Origin: Nocardioides pocheonensis
Lineage (GTDB): Bacteria > Actinomycetota > Actinomycetes > Propionibacteriales > Nocardioidaceae
Direction: 5' to 3'
DNA: 64,000 nt
Assembly (NCBI RefSeq): GCF_003725535.1
Contig: NZ_RJSF01000007.1
Span: forward strand, 121,542-185,541
The notes under the pieces are model-generated. The model saw nothing but the letters and a program-made list of their open reading frames with translations, was not told where the DNA came from and did no database searches. The position numbers were made by a program, and so were the translations under genes. Below, in pieces: positions 54,611 to 62,889 of this stretch; the stretch's first letter is position 1, and every line of letters begins with the position of its first letter.

Positions 54611-55498
54611 GTGACGCCCTCCCCCGGCCACAGCCGCAGGCCCGTGAACCTCAAGCGCCGCTCGCGGTTGGCCGGCGAGGCGGCCGCCGCGGCGGCCGAG
54701 GTGGAGAGCAGCCTCTCGGTCGAGGCCGACCTGTCGTCCGCGGCCTTCTTCGACGTCGACAACACGGTCATGCAGGGCGCCTCGATCTACCACCTGGCCA
54801 AGGGCCTGCACCGCCGGAAGTTCTTCACCACGCGTGACATCCTCGGCGCCGCGTGGAAGCAGGCCTACTTCCGCGTGGTCGGCGTCGAGGACCCCGAGCA
54901 CGTCGCCGAGGCGCGCTCGGCCGCGCTCGCCTTCATCGCCGGCCACACCGTGGAGGAGCTGGAGTCGCTGGGGGAGGAGATCTTCGACGAGGCGATGGCC
55001 CACCGGATCTGGCCGGGCACCCGGGCTCTGGCCCAGCTCCACCTGGACCAGGGCCAGCGGGTCTGGCTGGTGACTGCGGCACCGGTCGAGATCGCGAACA
55101 TCATCGCCCGCCGACTCGGGCTCACGGGCGCGCTCGGCACCGTCGCGGAGCACATCAACGGCGTCTACACCGGGCGTCTGGTCGGCGAGATGCTCCACGG
55201 CCCGGCCAAGGGAGAGGCCATCCTCGCGCTCGCCGCCCGCGAGGGCCTGGACCTGACCCGCTGCTCGGCGTACTCCGACTCCTACAACGACCTGCCGATG
55301 CTCTCGATGGTCGGCGATCCCTGCGCGATCAACCCCGACGCGAAGCTGCGTGCGCACGCCCGGGCCCACGGCTGGCGGATCCGGGACTACCGCACCGGCC
55401 GCCGCGCCGCGCGGGTCGGCGTGTTCACCGCCGCCGTCGCCGGGGCGGCGGTCGGCAGCCTGGCGGCCGGCACGGCGATCCGGCGGAAGCTCCGCTGA
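54611..55498 (+). CDS. HAD-IB phosphatase (SerB-like)
   Basis: A 295-residue haloacid-dehalogenase phosphatase of subfamily IB. The nucleophile motif [11 protein letters not shown] (DxDxT, near residue 47) is present, motif [11 protein letters not shown] near 155 and motif [13 protein letters not shown] near 215. Members of this group cleave phosphoserine or other phosphomonoesters; the M. tuberculosis homologue in this location is annotated SerB1, but the substrate here is not proven. The C-terminus has a hydrophobic glycine/alanine stretch ([16 protein letters not shown]) that may anchor it to the membrane. GTG start. Confidence 0.85.
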   Translation: MTPSPGHSRRPVNLKRRSRLAGEAAAAAAEVESSLSVEADLSSAAFFDVDNTVMQGASIYHLAKGLHRRKFFTTRDILGAAWKQAYFRVVGVEDPEHVAEARSAALAFIAGHTVEELESLGEEIFDEAMAHRIWPGTRALAQLHLDQGQRVWLVTAAPVEIANIIARRLGLTGALGTVAEHINGVYTGRLVGEMLHGPAKGEAILALAAREGLDLTRCSAYSDSYNDLPMLSMVGDPCAINPDAKLRAHARAHGWRIRDYRTGRRAARVGVFTAAVAGAAVGSLAAGTAIRRKLR

Positions 55499-55637
55499 TC
55501 CGGGCGCAAAAAGTACATACCGGGGCGATTAGTGAGACGCTGACGGGGTACTGAGTCCGAAATGACGGATTCTGGGGCCCCTCCGCGGTATTGTCGTTTG
55601 TTTCCCATCCGCGCGGGTCTCCCCTTATCCTGAGTGC

Positions 55638-55668
55638 TCAGCGCCTGGCGGGGGGCCAGTGAGGGAGA
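55638..55668 (+). promoter_or_regulatory. Hairpin and ribosome site before bldN-like gene
   Basis: CTGGC and GCCAG (inner) with CTCA and TGAG (outer) can form an imperfect stem between 55638 and 55663, immediately before GGGAG at 55664-55668, 8 nt from the ATG. The wider upstream region (55499-55637) has an AGTGAG half-site at about 55531. Such a half-site resembles BldD boxes, and BldD controls bldN in Streptomyces; one half-site is weak evidence. Confidence 0.3.
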
Positions 55669-55676
55669 TCGAGTTC

Positions 55677-56507
55677 ATGGGAGTCGGCAGGGGAACCGCA
55701 CGCGGCCTCAGCGTGCTGCGTGACGCCCTGGCCGACGTGCTCCGCGCTCCCGTCCCCGTGGTCGCGACCGGGCCGGGCTCCCCGTGGTGGCTGCACAGCG
55801 ACTCGATCCTGCTCGCCGCCACGACCGTCTCCGGCCAGCGCCGACCCGACGGCGCCCGCTCCGAGGTCGACGCTCCTGCCGGCGCGGCGCCCGGTGGTCA
55901 CCGCAACGACCACGGCGACGCCGACCTGGCCACCTCCTCGGCGGAGGACGCCGCCGTCGCCAGCCGCCTGATCGCGCTCGTCGAGCTCGCCCGCAGCGGC
56001 GACAAGGAGGCGTTCGGCCAGCTCTACGACCACTACCAGCCGTCGGTCTACCGGTTCCTGTACTACCGGGTCGGCTCGATGACCCTGGCCGAGGACCTGA
56101 CGGCTGAGACGTTCTTCCGCGCGCTGCGGAGCATGCACTCGTTCCGCTGGCAGGGCAAGGACTTCGGGGCGTGGCTGATGACCATCGCCCGCAACCTCAC
56201 CGCCGACCACTTCAAGGCCGGCCGCACCCGTCTCGAGCAGACCACCGAGGACATGCAGACCCTCGACTCCACCTCGGAGGGTCCCGAGATCGAGGTGCTC
56301 TCGTCGCTGACCAACGAGGCTCTCCTCCGTGCGCTCGGCGAGCTGCCCACGGAGCAGCGGGAGTGCCTGATCATGCGGTTCCTGCAGGGACTCTCGATCG
56401 CGGAGACCGCGGAGATCCTCGGGCGCAGCAGCGGCGCGGTGAAGCAGCTGCAGCTGCGCGGCGTACGCAACCTCGCGAAGCTGATCCCGGCCGGGGAGCG
56501 TGAATGA
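55677..56507 (+). CDS. bldN: RNA polymerase sigma factor, BldN-like (ECF)
   Basis: A 276-residue ECF-type sigma factor. An N-terminal extension of about 90 residues precedes the sigma core, similar to the pro-sequence of Streptomyces BldN, which is removed by proteolysis. Region 2 is QLYDHYQPSVYRFLYYR, LAEDLTAETFFRALR (near residues 118-150) and region 4 is LPTEQRECLIMRFLQGLSI with the HTH AEILGRSSGAVKQLQ (near 225-262). ATG at 55677 has GGGAG 8 nt upstream. The next gene encodes a DUF5667 protein resembling the anti-sigma RsbN. The target regulon is unknown here. Confidence 0.88.
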   Translation: MGVGRGTARGLSVLRDALADVLRAPVPVVATGPGSPWWLHSDSILLAATTVSGQRRPDGARSEVDAPAGAAPGGHRNDHGDADLATSSAEDAAVASRLIALVELARSGDKEAFGQLYDHYQPSVYRFLYYRVGSMTLAEDLTAETFFRALRSMHSFRWQGKDFGAWLMTIARNLTADHFKAGRTRLEQTTEDMQTLDSTSEGPEIEVLSSLTNEALLRALGELPTEQRECLIMRFLQGLSIAETAEILGRSSGAVKQLQLRGVRNLAKLIPAGERE

Positions 56508-56631
56508 TGTCCGGTTCACGCATAACCCCCCGTGCCGTCACCTCGTTGACCACTGTGAACGAGCGCACGGCTGACCGCACCACCCCCGCGGGCCCCGCGT
56601 GCGTGCCCTCCCAGACCCCAGGAACGCCATC

Positions 56632-57786
56632 ATGACCTCGCTGATCTCGGCACGCAGAGCGGCCGAGGACTTCGCCCGCGTGGTCGACGGTTCCCAGGGA
56701 GACGTGGCCGACCGCTACGCCGACCTGACCGCAACCGTGGATCTCCTCCGCAGGCAGGACACCCCTGCAGCCCGACCCGACTTCGTGGCCGACCTCCGCG
56801 CGCAGCTCATGGCCGCCGCCGACACGCTGCTGGTGCCGGTCGACTCCGTGCCGGCTGAGGTCGTCCCGCTCCGGCCGCGCCGCAGCCAGCGCCGCCTCGC
56901 GGCCGCTGCAGCTGCCTTCGTCGTCGTCGGCGGCACCGCCGGCGTCGCCGCCGCCGCCGAGAACTCCCTGCCGGGCGACCCGCTGTACGCGCTCAAGCGC
57001 GGCATCGAGAGCGCCCAGGTCTCCCTGAACACCAGCGACGCCGCCAAGGGCCGCGACCTGATCGCCCAGGCCAACACGCGTCTGGACGAGGTCGACGGCC
57101 TCGTCGGCGCCGGTGACTCGACGTCCCGGATCAGCCACACGCTCACCTCGTTCAAGCGCAGCGAGTCGGGCGGCGCCGACCTGCTCTTCGTCGCCTACCA
57201 GCGCGGCGGCAACCCCGACGACCTGGCGGCCCTGCGCAACACGCTCCTCGCCCAGCGTGACCGGCTCCAGAGCCTGGCCGGTCAGGCCCCGCCGACGACG
57301 CAGCCGGACTTCGCCTCGGCCGTCGCCCTGCTCGGCGACCTCGACCAGCAGGCACGCGTCCTGTGCAGCAACTGCGGCCCGGACACCGGTGCCAGCGACT
57401 TCGCCAACCTGTCCTCCGCCCCGGCCCTGCAGAGCCTGATCACCGACGCGGCCGCAGCCGCCGTCGCGGACCAGCAGACGGCGGCCACGAAGGCCCTGGC
57501 CGACAAGGCAGCCGCGATCGCGGCCAACACGCCGAAGACCCCGGTGGCCACCACGCAGCAGGCCACGCGCGACGCGTCCGGGTCGATCCTCCCGGGCAGC
57601 GTGACCGTGCCCAGCCTGCCCACGACGCCGACCGCGCCCCTGCAGAACACGGTCAAGACCGTGACCGGCGGTGTCGAGGATCTCCTCGGCACCGTCAACG
57701 ACTCCACCGGTGGGGCGCTGAGCCCGGTGACCGACACGGTCAACAACACCCTCAACGGGGTCACCAACCTGCTGACTGGGCCGTAG
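56632..57786 (+). CDS. DUF5667 membrane protein, likely anti-sigma (RsbN-like)
   Basis: A 384-residue protein with an N-terminal cytoplasmic part, one transmembrane helix (AAAAAAFVVVGGTAGVAAAA, about residues 86-105) and a DUF5667 motif just outside (ENSLPGDPLYALKRGIE, about 107-123). The rest is a low-complexity extracytoplasmic region with many Ala, Thr and Asn residues, and one C-x2-C (CSNC). Its N-terminus probably holds the sigma factor at the membrane, as RsbN does to BldN in Streptomyces. ATG at 56632, 124 nt after bldN. Confidence 0.78.
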   Translation: MTSLISARRAAEDFARVVDGSQGDVADRYADLTATVDLLRRQDTPAARPDFVADLRAQLMAAADTLLVPVDSVPAEVVPLRPRRSQRRLAAAAAAFVVVGGTAGVAAAAENSLPGDPLYALKRGIESAQVSLNTSDAAKGRDLIAQANTRLDEVDGLVGAGDSTSRISHTLTSFKRSESGGADLLFVAYQRGGNPDDLAALRNTLLAQRDRLQSLAGQAPPTTQPDFASAVALLGDLDQQARVLCSNCGPDTGASDFANLSSAPALQSLITDAAAAAVADQQTAATKALADKAAAIAANTPKTPVATTQQATRDASGSILPGSVTVPSLPTTPTAPLQNTVKTVTGGVEDLLGTVNDSTGGALSPVTDTVNNTLNGVTNLLTGP

Positions 57787-57810
57787 CGCGCCCACGCCCG
57801 CACGTCACCA

Positions 57811-57892
57811 GGTTTCGGCACGCTCGGTCGCGGCTTCGTGCCTCAGCCGCGCTCGCTGCTCCGCCGGATTGAGCCTGCCGAAATCAACCACC
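57811..57892. repeat. Degenerate palindromic repeat after the DUF5667 gene
   Basis: GGTTTCGGCACGCTCGG opens the segment, and GATTGAGCCTGCCGAAATC with CAACCACC closes it, so pieces of the short repeat occur at both ends in opposite orientations. The middle (CTCAGCCGCGCTCGCTGCTC) resembles the long-form core. It lies in the 135-nt gap between the convergent DUF5667 and acyltransferase genes. Confidence 0.7.
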
Positions 57893-57921
57893 GACGATCA
57901 AGGCCGCTGACGCGCCCTTGA

Positions 57922-59112
57922 TCAGCCGAAGACGGACTGGCGCTGGATGAGCAGGCTGTAGAGCGTCTGCTGGATGGTCTCGCGGACCTGGTCGGTCACG
58001 TTGAAGACCAGCATCGGGTCCTCGGCTGCGCCGGCGTCGTACACGTCGGTGCGGATCGGCTCGCCGAACTCGATGATCCACTTCGAGGGCAGCGGGACCA
58101 GCCCGAGCGGGCCGAGCAGCGGGAAGAACGGCGTGATCGGGATGTAGGGGATGCCGAGCAGCCGGGCCAGCGAGGGGATGTTGCCGACCAGCGGGTAGAT
58201 CTCCTCGGCGCCGACCACCGACGTCGGGATGATCGGTACGCCGGTGCGGATCGCCGCCGAGACGAAGCCGCCCCGGCCGAAGCGCTGCAGCTTGTAGCGC
58301 TCGCTGTAGGGCTTGCCGATCCCCTTGAAGCCCTCGGGCCAGACGCCCACGATCTCGCCGCCGCGAAGCATCCGCTCGGCGTCCTCGTTGCAGGCCAGCG
58401 TCACGCCGCCCTTGCGGGCGATCTCGCTGACCACCGGCAGCCGGAACACCAGGTCGGCCCCGAGCGGGCGCAGGAACCGGTGGGCGTGGTCGTGGACGGT
58501 GACCATGGTCATCAGGCCGTCGATCGGGATCGTGCCGGAGTGGTTGGAGACCACGAGGGCCCCGCCGTCCGCCGGGATGTTCTCGGTGCCGCGCACCTCG
58601 ATCCGGAACCACTTCTCGGCCACCGGGCGGATCGCGGTCATGAAGAAGCGCTGGGTGATCTCGGCGTCGAAGCCGTACTCGTCGACGGTGTAGTCACCGG
58701 TCAGCCGGCGACGCAGGAAGGCCAGGAACGCCGCCAGCCGCGGCTCCCAGTTGTCGCCGAAGACCTCCACAGCGGCGTTCGTGAAGCCGGCCATCCAGTC
58801 GACCGCCGGGATGCCGGGGGTCGGGTGGCGGTGGTCGCGCGTGGTGGGGGGCTCGGTGGGCGTCGGGGCCGGGGGCTCGACCGCGGGCTGCCTCGGCTCC
58901 GGCATGCGGGCGCCCGCGACGTCGCCGCGACGCTCCTCCGGGCGCTCCACGGGACGCTCGGACGTGCCCTCGGGCACGTCACCCGACCGGGCCACGGGCT
59001 TCTTCGCCGTCCGGGTGGCCAGGCTCCTGGCCGAGCTCGAGGGCTTCACGCTCCCGGTGCCCCGCCCCGGCTTGCCGCGCGTGCCGATCGGGATGATCTC
59101 GGCGTCACCCAT
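57922..59112 (-). CDS. Lysophospholipid (glycerol-3-phosphate type) acyltransferase
   Basis: A PlsC-like acyltransferase of 396 residues. A polar, Pro/Arg/Glu-rich N-terminal region of about 105 residues precedes the domain. The catalytic motif is VVSNHSGTIPIDGLM (about residues 189-203) with a variant spacing of His and Asp; VWPEGFKGIGKPYSERYKLQRF (near 260) is the substrate motif, and GGFVSAAIRTGVPIIPTSVVG follows. It probably works in phospholipid or related acyl transfer; substrate not known. ATG at 59112 overlaps the epimerase stop by 8 nt, so the two genes are linked. Confidence 0.88.
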   Translation of the reverse strand: MGDAEIIPIGTRGKPGRGTGSVKPSSSARSLATRTAKKPVARSGDVPEGTSERPVERPEERRGDVAGARMPEPRQPAVEPPAPTPTEPPTTRDHRHPTPGIPAVDWMAGFTNAAVEVFGDNWEPRLAAFLAFLRRRLTGDYTVDEYGFDAEITQRFFMTAIRPVAEKWFRIEVRGTENIPADGGALVVSNHSGTIPIDGLMTMVTVHDHAHRFLRPLGADLVFRLPVVSEIARKGGVTLACNEDAERMLRGGEIVGVWPEGFKGIGKPYSERYKLQRFGRGGFVSAAIRTGVPIIPTSVVGAEEIYPLVGNIPSLARLLGIPYIPITPFFPLLGPLGLVPLPSKWIIEFGEPIRTDVYDAGAAEDPMLVFNVTDQVRETIQQTLYSLLIQRQSVFG

Positions 59113-60187
59113 CGTGGCGCACCCCCTCTGCCGGACGGGCCGTGCCCGCGGCGGTCAGCTCGGCGGTCCGCTCCCGGCCGCCGCCGAGGGCGCCGAGCAG
59201 CATCGTCTCGGCGGCCCGCACCCGCCGCTCGGAGACGACCCCGGGCTGGACCGAGGCGGCGAACTCCTCGAACGCCTGCTCGGTGGTCCGCGACGGGTGG
59301 AACCCGAGCACCTCGCGCATGCGGGTGGTCTCCACGCCGCGGCCGAAGGTCAGGAAGGCCACCTGCTCGCGCGAGAAGTCGGCGAGCCGCGCCTGGCGCA
59401 TCGCCTGGCCGAAGGTCGCCACCGCGAAGCCGGGCATCGGCAGGGCCGGCCGGCCGAGCCTGCGGACCGCCTGGGACAGCATCATCACGCCGTCACCGGC
59501 CACGTTGAACGTGCCGGCGACGTCGCGCAGCGTCGCGTGCTCGACCGCGTCGATCAGGTCCGTGTCGTTGAGGAACTGCATCCGCGGGTCGAAGCCGAGC
59601 ACGGTGGGGATCACCGGCAGCTTGAAGTACGCCGTGAGCGGTGTGCTCAGGCCGGGGCCGAGCGCGCTCGCCGTGCGCAGCGTCGTCACCCGTACGTCGG
59701 GCCGCCGGCGGGCGAACCCACGGACGTAGGCCTCGACCTCGTTGAGGTCCTTGACGAAGCCCACCGCGCCGATCCGCCGCGCGTCCATGTCCTCGGAGAA
59801 CATGGCGGGGTCGCGGCTCGACGAGCCGTAGACCGCGGTGCTGGACTTCAGCACGAAGTGCTCGAGGTCGGGCGACTGCTGGCACGCCGCGAGCAGCTGC
59901 ATCGTGCCGATGACGTTGAGCTCCTTGGCGGTCACGCGGCCGCCGGCGCTGGCCGGCGGCAGCACGCTCATGTGCACGACGGTGTCGACCTGCTCCCGCA
60001 TGATCACCTTCGCGATCACGGGGTTGCGGATGTCGGCGCGCGCGAACGACACCGCCCCGAGGTCGCCTCGGGGCGGGGAGATGTCCACGCCGATCACGCG
60101 GTCCACGCCAGGCGCGGCCGCGAGCTGCCGGGCGAACCGGCGGCCGAGGTCGCGAGCGACCCCGGTGACCAGCACGACACGACCCAC
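59105..60187 (-). CDS. NAD-dependent epimerase/dehydratase (SDR)
   Basis: A 360-residue extended SDR. The NAD site is VLVTGVARDLGRR (about residues 5-17, GxxxxxG), with an acidic residue in GVDISPP at about 35, STAVYGSSSRDP near 118 (Tyr of the active site) and a following Lys less clear than in classical epimerases (VGFVKDLNEVEAY). The GalE2-like gene at this place in M. tuberculosis (Rv0501, from memory) is similar in context. Substrate unknown; a sugar-nucleotide role is not proven. GTG start. Confidence 0.85.
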   Translation of the reverse strand: MGRVVLVTGVARDLGRRFARQLAAAPGVDRVIGVDISPPRGDLGAVSFARADIRNPVIAKVIMREQVDTVVHMSVLPPASAGGRVTAKELNVIGTMQLLAACQQSPDLEHFVLKSSTAVYGSSSRDPAMFSEDMDARRIGAVGFVKDLNEVEAYVRGFARRRPDVRVTTLRTASALGPGLSTPLTAYFKLPVIPTVLGFDPRMQFLNDTDLIDAVEHATLRDVAGTFNVAGDGVMMLSQAVRRLGRPALPMPGFAVATFGQAMRQARLADFSREQVAFLTFGRGVETTRMREVLGFHPSRTTEQAFEEFAASVQPGVVSERRVRAAETMLLGALGGGRERTAELTAAGTARPAEGVRHDG

Positions 60188-60238
60188 AGGAGCTCTCCCC
60201 CCGATTGCGTCTCTACCCGCCCGCGCTGCTGCCCGGGC

Positions 60239-60340
60239 CTACTTGCCCAGACGACGCCGCTGCACGCGCGTCTTCTTCAGCAGCTTGCGGTGCTTCTTCT
60301 TCGCCATGCGCTTGCGACGCTTCTTGATGACAGAACCCAC
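60239..60340 (-). CDS. Ribosomal protein bS22 (AURKAIP1/COX24-type mini-protein)
   Basis: A 33-residue, extremely basic protein read from GTG at 60340: [18 protein letters not shown] followed by [15 protein letters not shown]. It matches the actinobacterial bS22 small-subunit protein (AURKAIP1/COX24 domain) almost residue for residue in pattern, so translation beginning at this GTG is the right length; an in-frame ATG at 60355 would add five residues. Sits between the epimerase gene and an excisionase-type HTH gene, the same order as in M. tuberculosis Rv0500A/Rv0500B/Rv0501 from memory. Confidence 0.9.
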   Translation of the reverse strand: MGSVIKKRRKRMAKKKHRKLLKKTRVQRRRLGK

Positions 60341-60476
60341 GGATGCCCTTTTCATGCACGCGGAGCCGTCCGTTGGGCTCCGTCGGAAGGCACAAGACTA
60401 TCCGCAGGAATCCCTGGCAACGAATCGGAGTGACGCGATCGACACAGGCGGTGATCGCAGTGGAGGCGATGCGGGC

Positions 60477-60683
60477 TCAGCCGGTCTGGAAGAAGCTCTT
60501 CCGCAGGTACTCGTTGACGTCTTCTTCGCTCACCCGAAACGAGCGCCCAACGCGCACGGCAGGCAGCTCGCCGCCGTGCACCAGACGGTAGACCGTCATC
60601 TTCGAGACGCGCATCACCGAGGCAACCTCGGCGATCGTCAGGAACTTCACTTCGGAAATGTCTCCGGACAGGTTCGAACCCAT
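60477..60683 (-). CDS. Excisionase/MerR-type HTH DNA-binding protein (BdtA-like)
   Basis: A 68-residue helix-turn-helix protein of the excisionase (HTH_17) type. The core EVASVMRVSKMTVYRLVHGG, then VGRSFRVSEEDVNEYLRKS, matches in style Streptomyces SCO3328 (BdtA, a BldD target) and M. tuberculosis Rv0500A, from memory. ATG at 60683 (MGSNLSGDISEV) is used; GTG at 60650 with GGAG upstream is an alternative, and an upstream ATG at 60767 gives a longer, poorly conserved N-terminus. Target sites are not known. A 5-bp inverted repeat lies further upstream. Confidence 0.8.
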   Translation of the reverse strand: MGSNLSGDISEVKFLTIAEVASVMRVSKMTVYRLVHGGELPAVRVGRSFRVSEEDVNEYLRKSFFQTG

Positions 60684-60792
60684 CTCGCACCGCACTTTCT
60701 GGTGAGCTCGCTCTCCGGCTTCCCCACCGGAGTTCACGCGCGCCCGTTCAAGCGAGGATAGAGCCATCTGTTACTCGTGGGGAAGGGATTGA

Positions 60793-60809
60793 CTCACGAT
60801 ACTTGTGAG
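60793..60809. promoter_or_regulatory. Inverted repeat upstream of the BdtA-like gene
   Basis: CTCAC at 60793-60797 pairs with GTGAG at 60805-60809 across 7 nt. It lies 110-127 nt upstream of the chosen ATG, and only 26 nt upstream of the alternative ATG at 60767. The GTGAG/CTCAC arms resemble half-sites of BldD boxes but in everted order, so assignment to BldD is weak. Confidence 0.4.
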
Positions 60810-60848
60810 AACCGAAATTGCCCGTCCGGGGCCGAAAATCAGCGGCGG

Positions 60849-62048
60849 TCAGGGAAGCGGGTCGAGCCCGTGCTCCGGGAAGACCGCCGCGCGGGTCTCG
60901 TGGACCGCCCGGTCGAGCCAGGTGTTCGGGTCGTAGCCCCCCGACCAGTCGCGGTACGCCGGCTCCCGGCCGTCGCCCATCCGCCCCGGCGCGACCCGCC
61001 CGAGCGACTCCATGACGTGGTCGCGCCAGGCCGGCGGGGTCTCCGTGCCGGGGTCGAGCGGAGCACCGCCGACCACCGCGAGCAGGTGCGTCCAGGACCG
61101 CGGCACGACGTCGACCACCGCGTAGCCGCCCCCGCCGACCGCCAGCCAGCGGCCACCGCACACCTCGTGCGCGAGGTCGTGCAGGGCGAGGTAGCTGGCG
61201 CGCTGGCCGTCGACGGTGAGCATCAGGTGCGCGAGGGGGTCGTCCCGGTGCGAGTCGCAGCCCTGCTGGGTCACCAGGATCTCCGGCTCGAACGCCCGCA
61301 CCAGCGGCGGGACGACCGCGTGGAACGCCCGCAGCCAGCCGGCGTCGGCCGTGCCGGGGGGCAGCGCGACGTTCACCGACGTGCCGATCGCGTTCGGGCC
61401 GCCCGTCTCCGCGGGGAACCCGGTGCCCGGGAACAGCATCTGCCCGGTCTCGTGCAACGAGATGGTCAGCACCCGCGGGTCGTCGTAGAAGATCTGCTGC
61501 ACGCCGTCGCCGTGGTGCACGTCCACGTCGACGTACGCGACCTTCTTGGCGCCGTGGTCGAGCAGCCAGCGGATCGCGACCGCGACGTCGTTGTAGACGC
61601 AGAAGCCGCTCGCGTGGTCGGGCATGGCGTGGTGCAGGCCGCCGGCGATGTTGGCGGCGTGGACCGCCTCGCCCTGCCAGACCCGGCGCGCGGCCTCGAC
61701 GCTCGCCCCGACCACGTGGCGCGCCGCCTCGTGCATGTGGGAGAACGTCGGGTTGTCGTCGGTGCCGAGCCCGTGGCGGGGGTCGGTGCGCGCGGGATCG
61801 GCACTGCTGCGGCGTACCGCCTCGATCAGCGCCGGGTCGTGCACCACCAGCAGGTCGTCGTCGGTGGCGTCGGGCGCGGGCACGGCGACCAGGCCGCTGC
61901 CCGAGTCGCCGACGACGCCCAGGTCGCGGGCGAGGCGCATGGTGAGGTCGACGCGCACGGGGTTCATCGGGTGCGCCGGGCCGAAGTCGTAGGCGGTCAG
62001 CGTCTCGTCGAAGACCACGCAGGTCGGGCCACAGCCGGAGACGGGCAC
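60849..62048 (-). CDS. acuC: Acetoin utilisation/histone deacetylase-type protein
   Basis: A 399-residue member of the arginase/deacetylase superfamily. It has the active-site histidine pair in GGLHHAMPDHASGF (near residue 140), the metal-binding DVDVHHGDGVQ (near 173) and AVGGGGYAVVD (near 302), which carries the catalytic tyrosine position. It would deacetylate a lysine or polyamine; AcuC of Bacillus controls acetyl-CoA synthetase activity, which would be a fitting role here. GTG start. proC lies 2 nt upstream in the transcription direction. Confidence 0.87.
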   Translation of the reverse strand: MPVSGCGPTCVVFDETLTAYDFGPAHPMNPVRVDLTMRLARDLGVVGDSGSGLVAVPAPDATDDDLLVVHDPALIEAVRRSSADPARTDPRHGLGTDDNPTFSHMHEAARHVVGASVEAARRVWQGEAVHAANIAGGLHHAMPDHASGFCVYNDVAVAIRWLLDHGAKKVAYVDVDVHHGDGVQQIFYDDPRVLTISLHETGQMLFPGTGFPAETGGPNAIGTSVNVALPPGTADAGWLRAFHAVVPPLVRAFEPEILVTQQGCDSHRDDPLAHLMLTVDGQRASYLALHDLAHEVCGGRWLAVGGGGYAVVDVVPRSWTHLLAVVGGAPLDPGTETPPAWRDHVMESLGRVAPGRMGDGREPAYRDWSGGYDPNTWLDRAVHETRAAVFPEHGLDPLP

Positions 62049-62050
62049 GG

Positions 62051-62851
62051 TCAGTCCATGCCCTCCGCCAGGGAGACCGAGCGGTCACGCGCCGCCTCCA
62101 TGGCCGTGATGAACGCGGCCCGCACCTTGTGGTCCTCGAGCTCACGGATCGCCGCCGCGGTGGTCCCGCCCGGCGAGGTGACCTGCTCGCGCAGCACGGT
62201 CGGGTGGGTGCCGGTCTCGCGGAGCAGCTTCGCGGACCCCACCACGGTCTGCACGACCAGCTCGGTGGCGGTCGTGCGCGGGAGGCCGAGGTGGACGCCC
62301 GCCTCGATCATCGCCTCGACCACGAAGAAGAGGTACGCCGGGCCGGAGCCCGAGATCGCGGTGACCGCGTCCTGCTGCTTCTCGGGCACGCGCACGACGC
62401 GGCCGGTCGCGGAGAGGAGCGCCTCCGCCACGGCGAGGTGCTCGTCGTCGCAGTGCGACCCGGGCGAGATCGCGGCCATGCCCTCGTCGACGAGGGCCGG
62501 GGTGTTCGGCATGACCCGCACGACGGCGACCCCGTCGGGGATGTGCTTCTCGATCGCCCGCGTGGTGATGCCGGCGGCCAGCGAGACCACCAGCTGGCCG
62601 GGCCTCAGCACGGGCCCGATCTCGGTGAGCACGTCGGCCATGTCCTGCGGCTTCACGACCAGGACCACGGTCTGCGCCTGCGCGGCCTCGGTGTTGGCGA
62701 CCACGGTGACGCCGTACTTCTCCCGCAGCTCGGCGGCGCGCTCGGGGCGCTTCTCGCCCACCATCAGCTCGGCGACGTCGCGGCCGCCGCGGATCAGCCC
62801 GGAGAGCAGGGTCTCCCCCATCACTCCGGCACCGATGATGGCGACCGTCAT
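62051..62851 (-). CDS. proC: Pyrroline-5-carboxylate reductase
   Basis: Last step of proline synthesis: NADPH-dependent reduction of pyrroline-5-carboxylate. The 266-residue product has the Rossmann site IIGAGVMGETLLSGL (residues 5-19), VVKPQDM near 72, VVRVMPNTPALVDEG near 117 and the family signature GSGPAYLFFVVEAM near 165 with TSPGGTTAAAI near 230. ATG at 62851; a frame to 63262 overlaps the proline dehydrogenase gene. The gene is 38 nt after putA-like proline dehydrogenase, opposing metabolic steps next to each other. Confidence 0.96.
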   Translation of the reverse strand: MTVAIIGAGVMGETLLSGLIRGGRDVAELMVGEKRPERAAELREKYGVTVVANTEAAQAQTVVLVVKPQDMADVLTEIGPVLRPGQLVVSLAAGITTRAIEKHIPDGVAVVRVMPNTPALVDEGMAAISPGSHCDDEHLAVAEALLSATGRVVRVPEKQQDAVTAISGSGPAYLFFVVEAMIEAGVHLGLPRTTATELVVQTVVGSAKLLRETGTHPTVLREQVTSPGGTTAAAIRELEDHKVRAAFITAMEAARDRSVSLAEGMD

Positions 62852-62889
62852 GCGCCCCTCCTGGGTCGTGCGCCGTGGACTGCTTGCGC

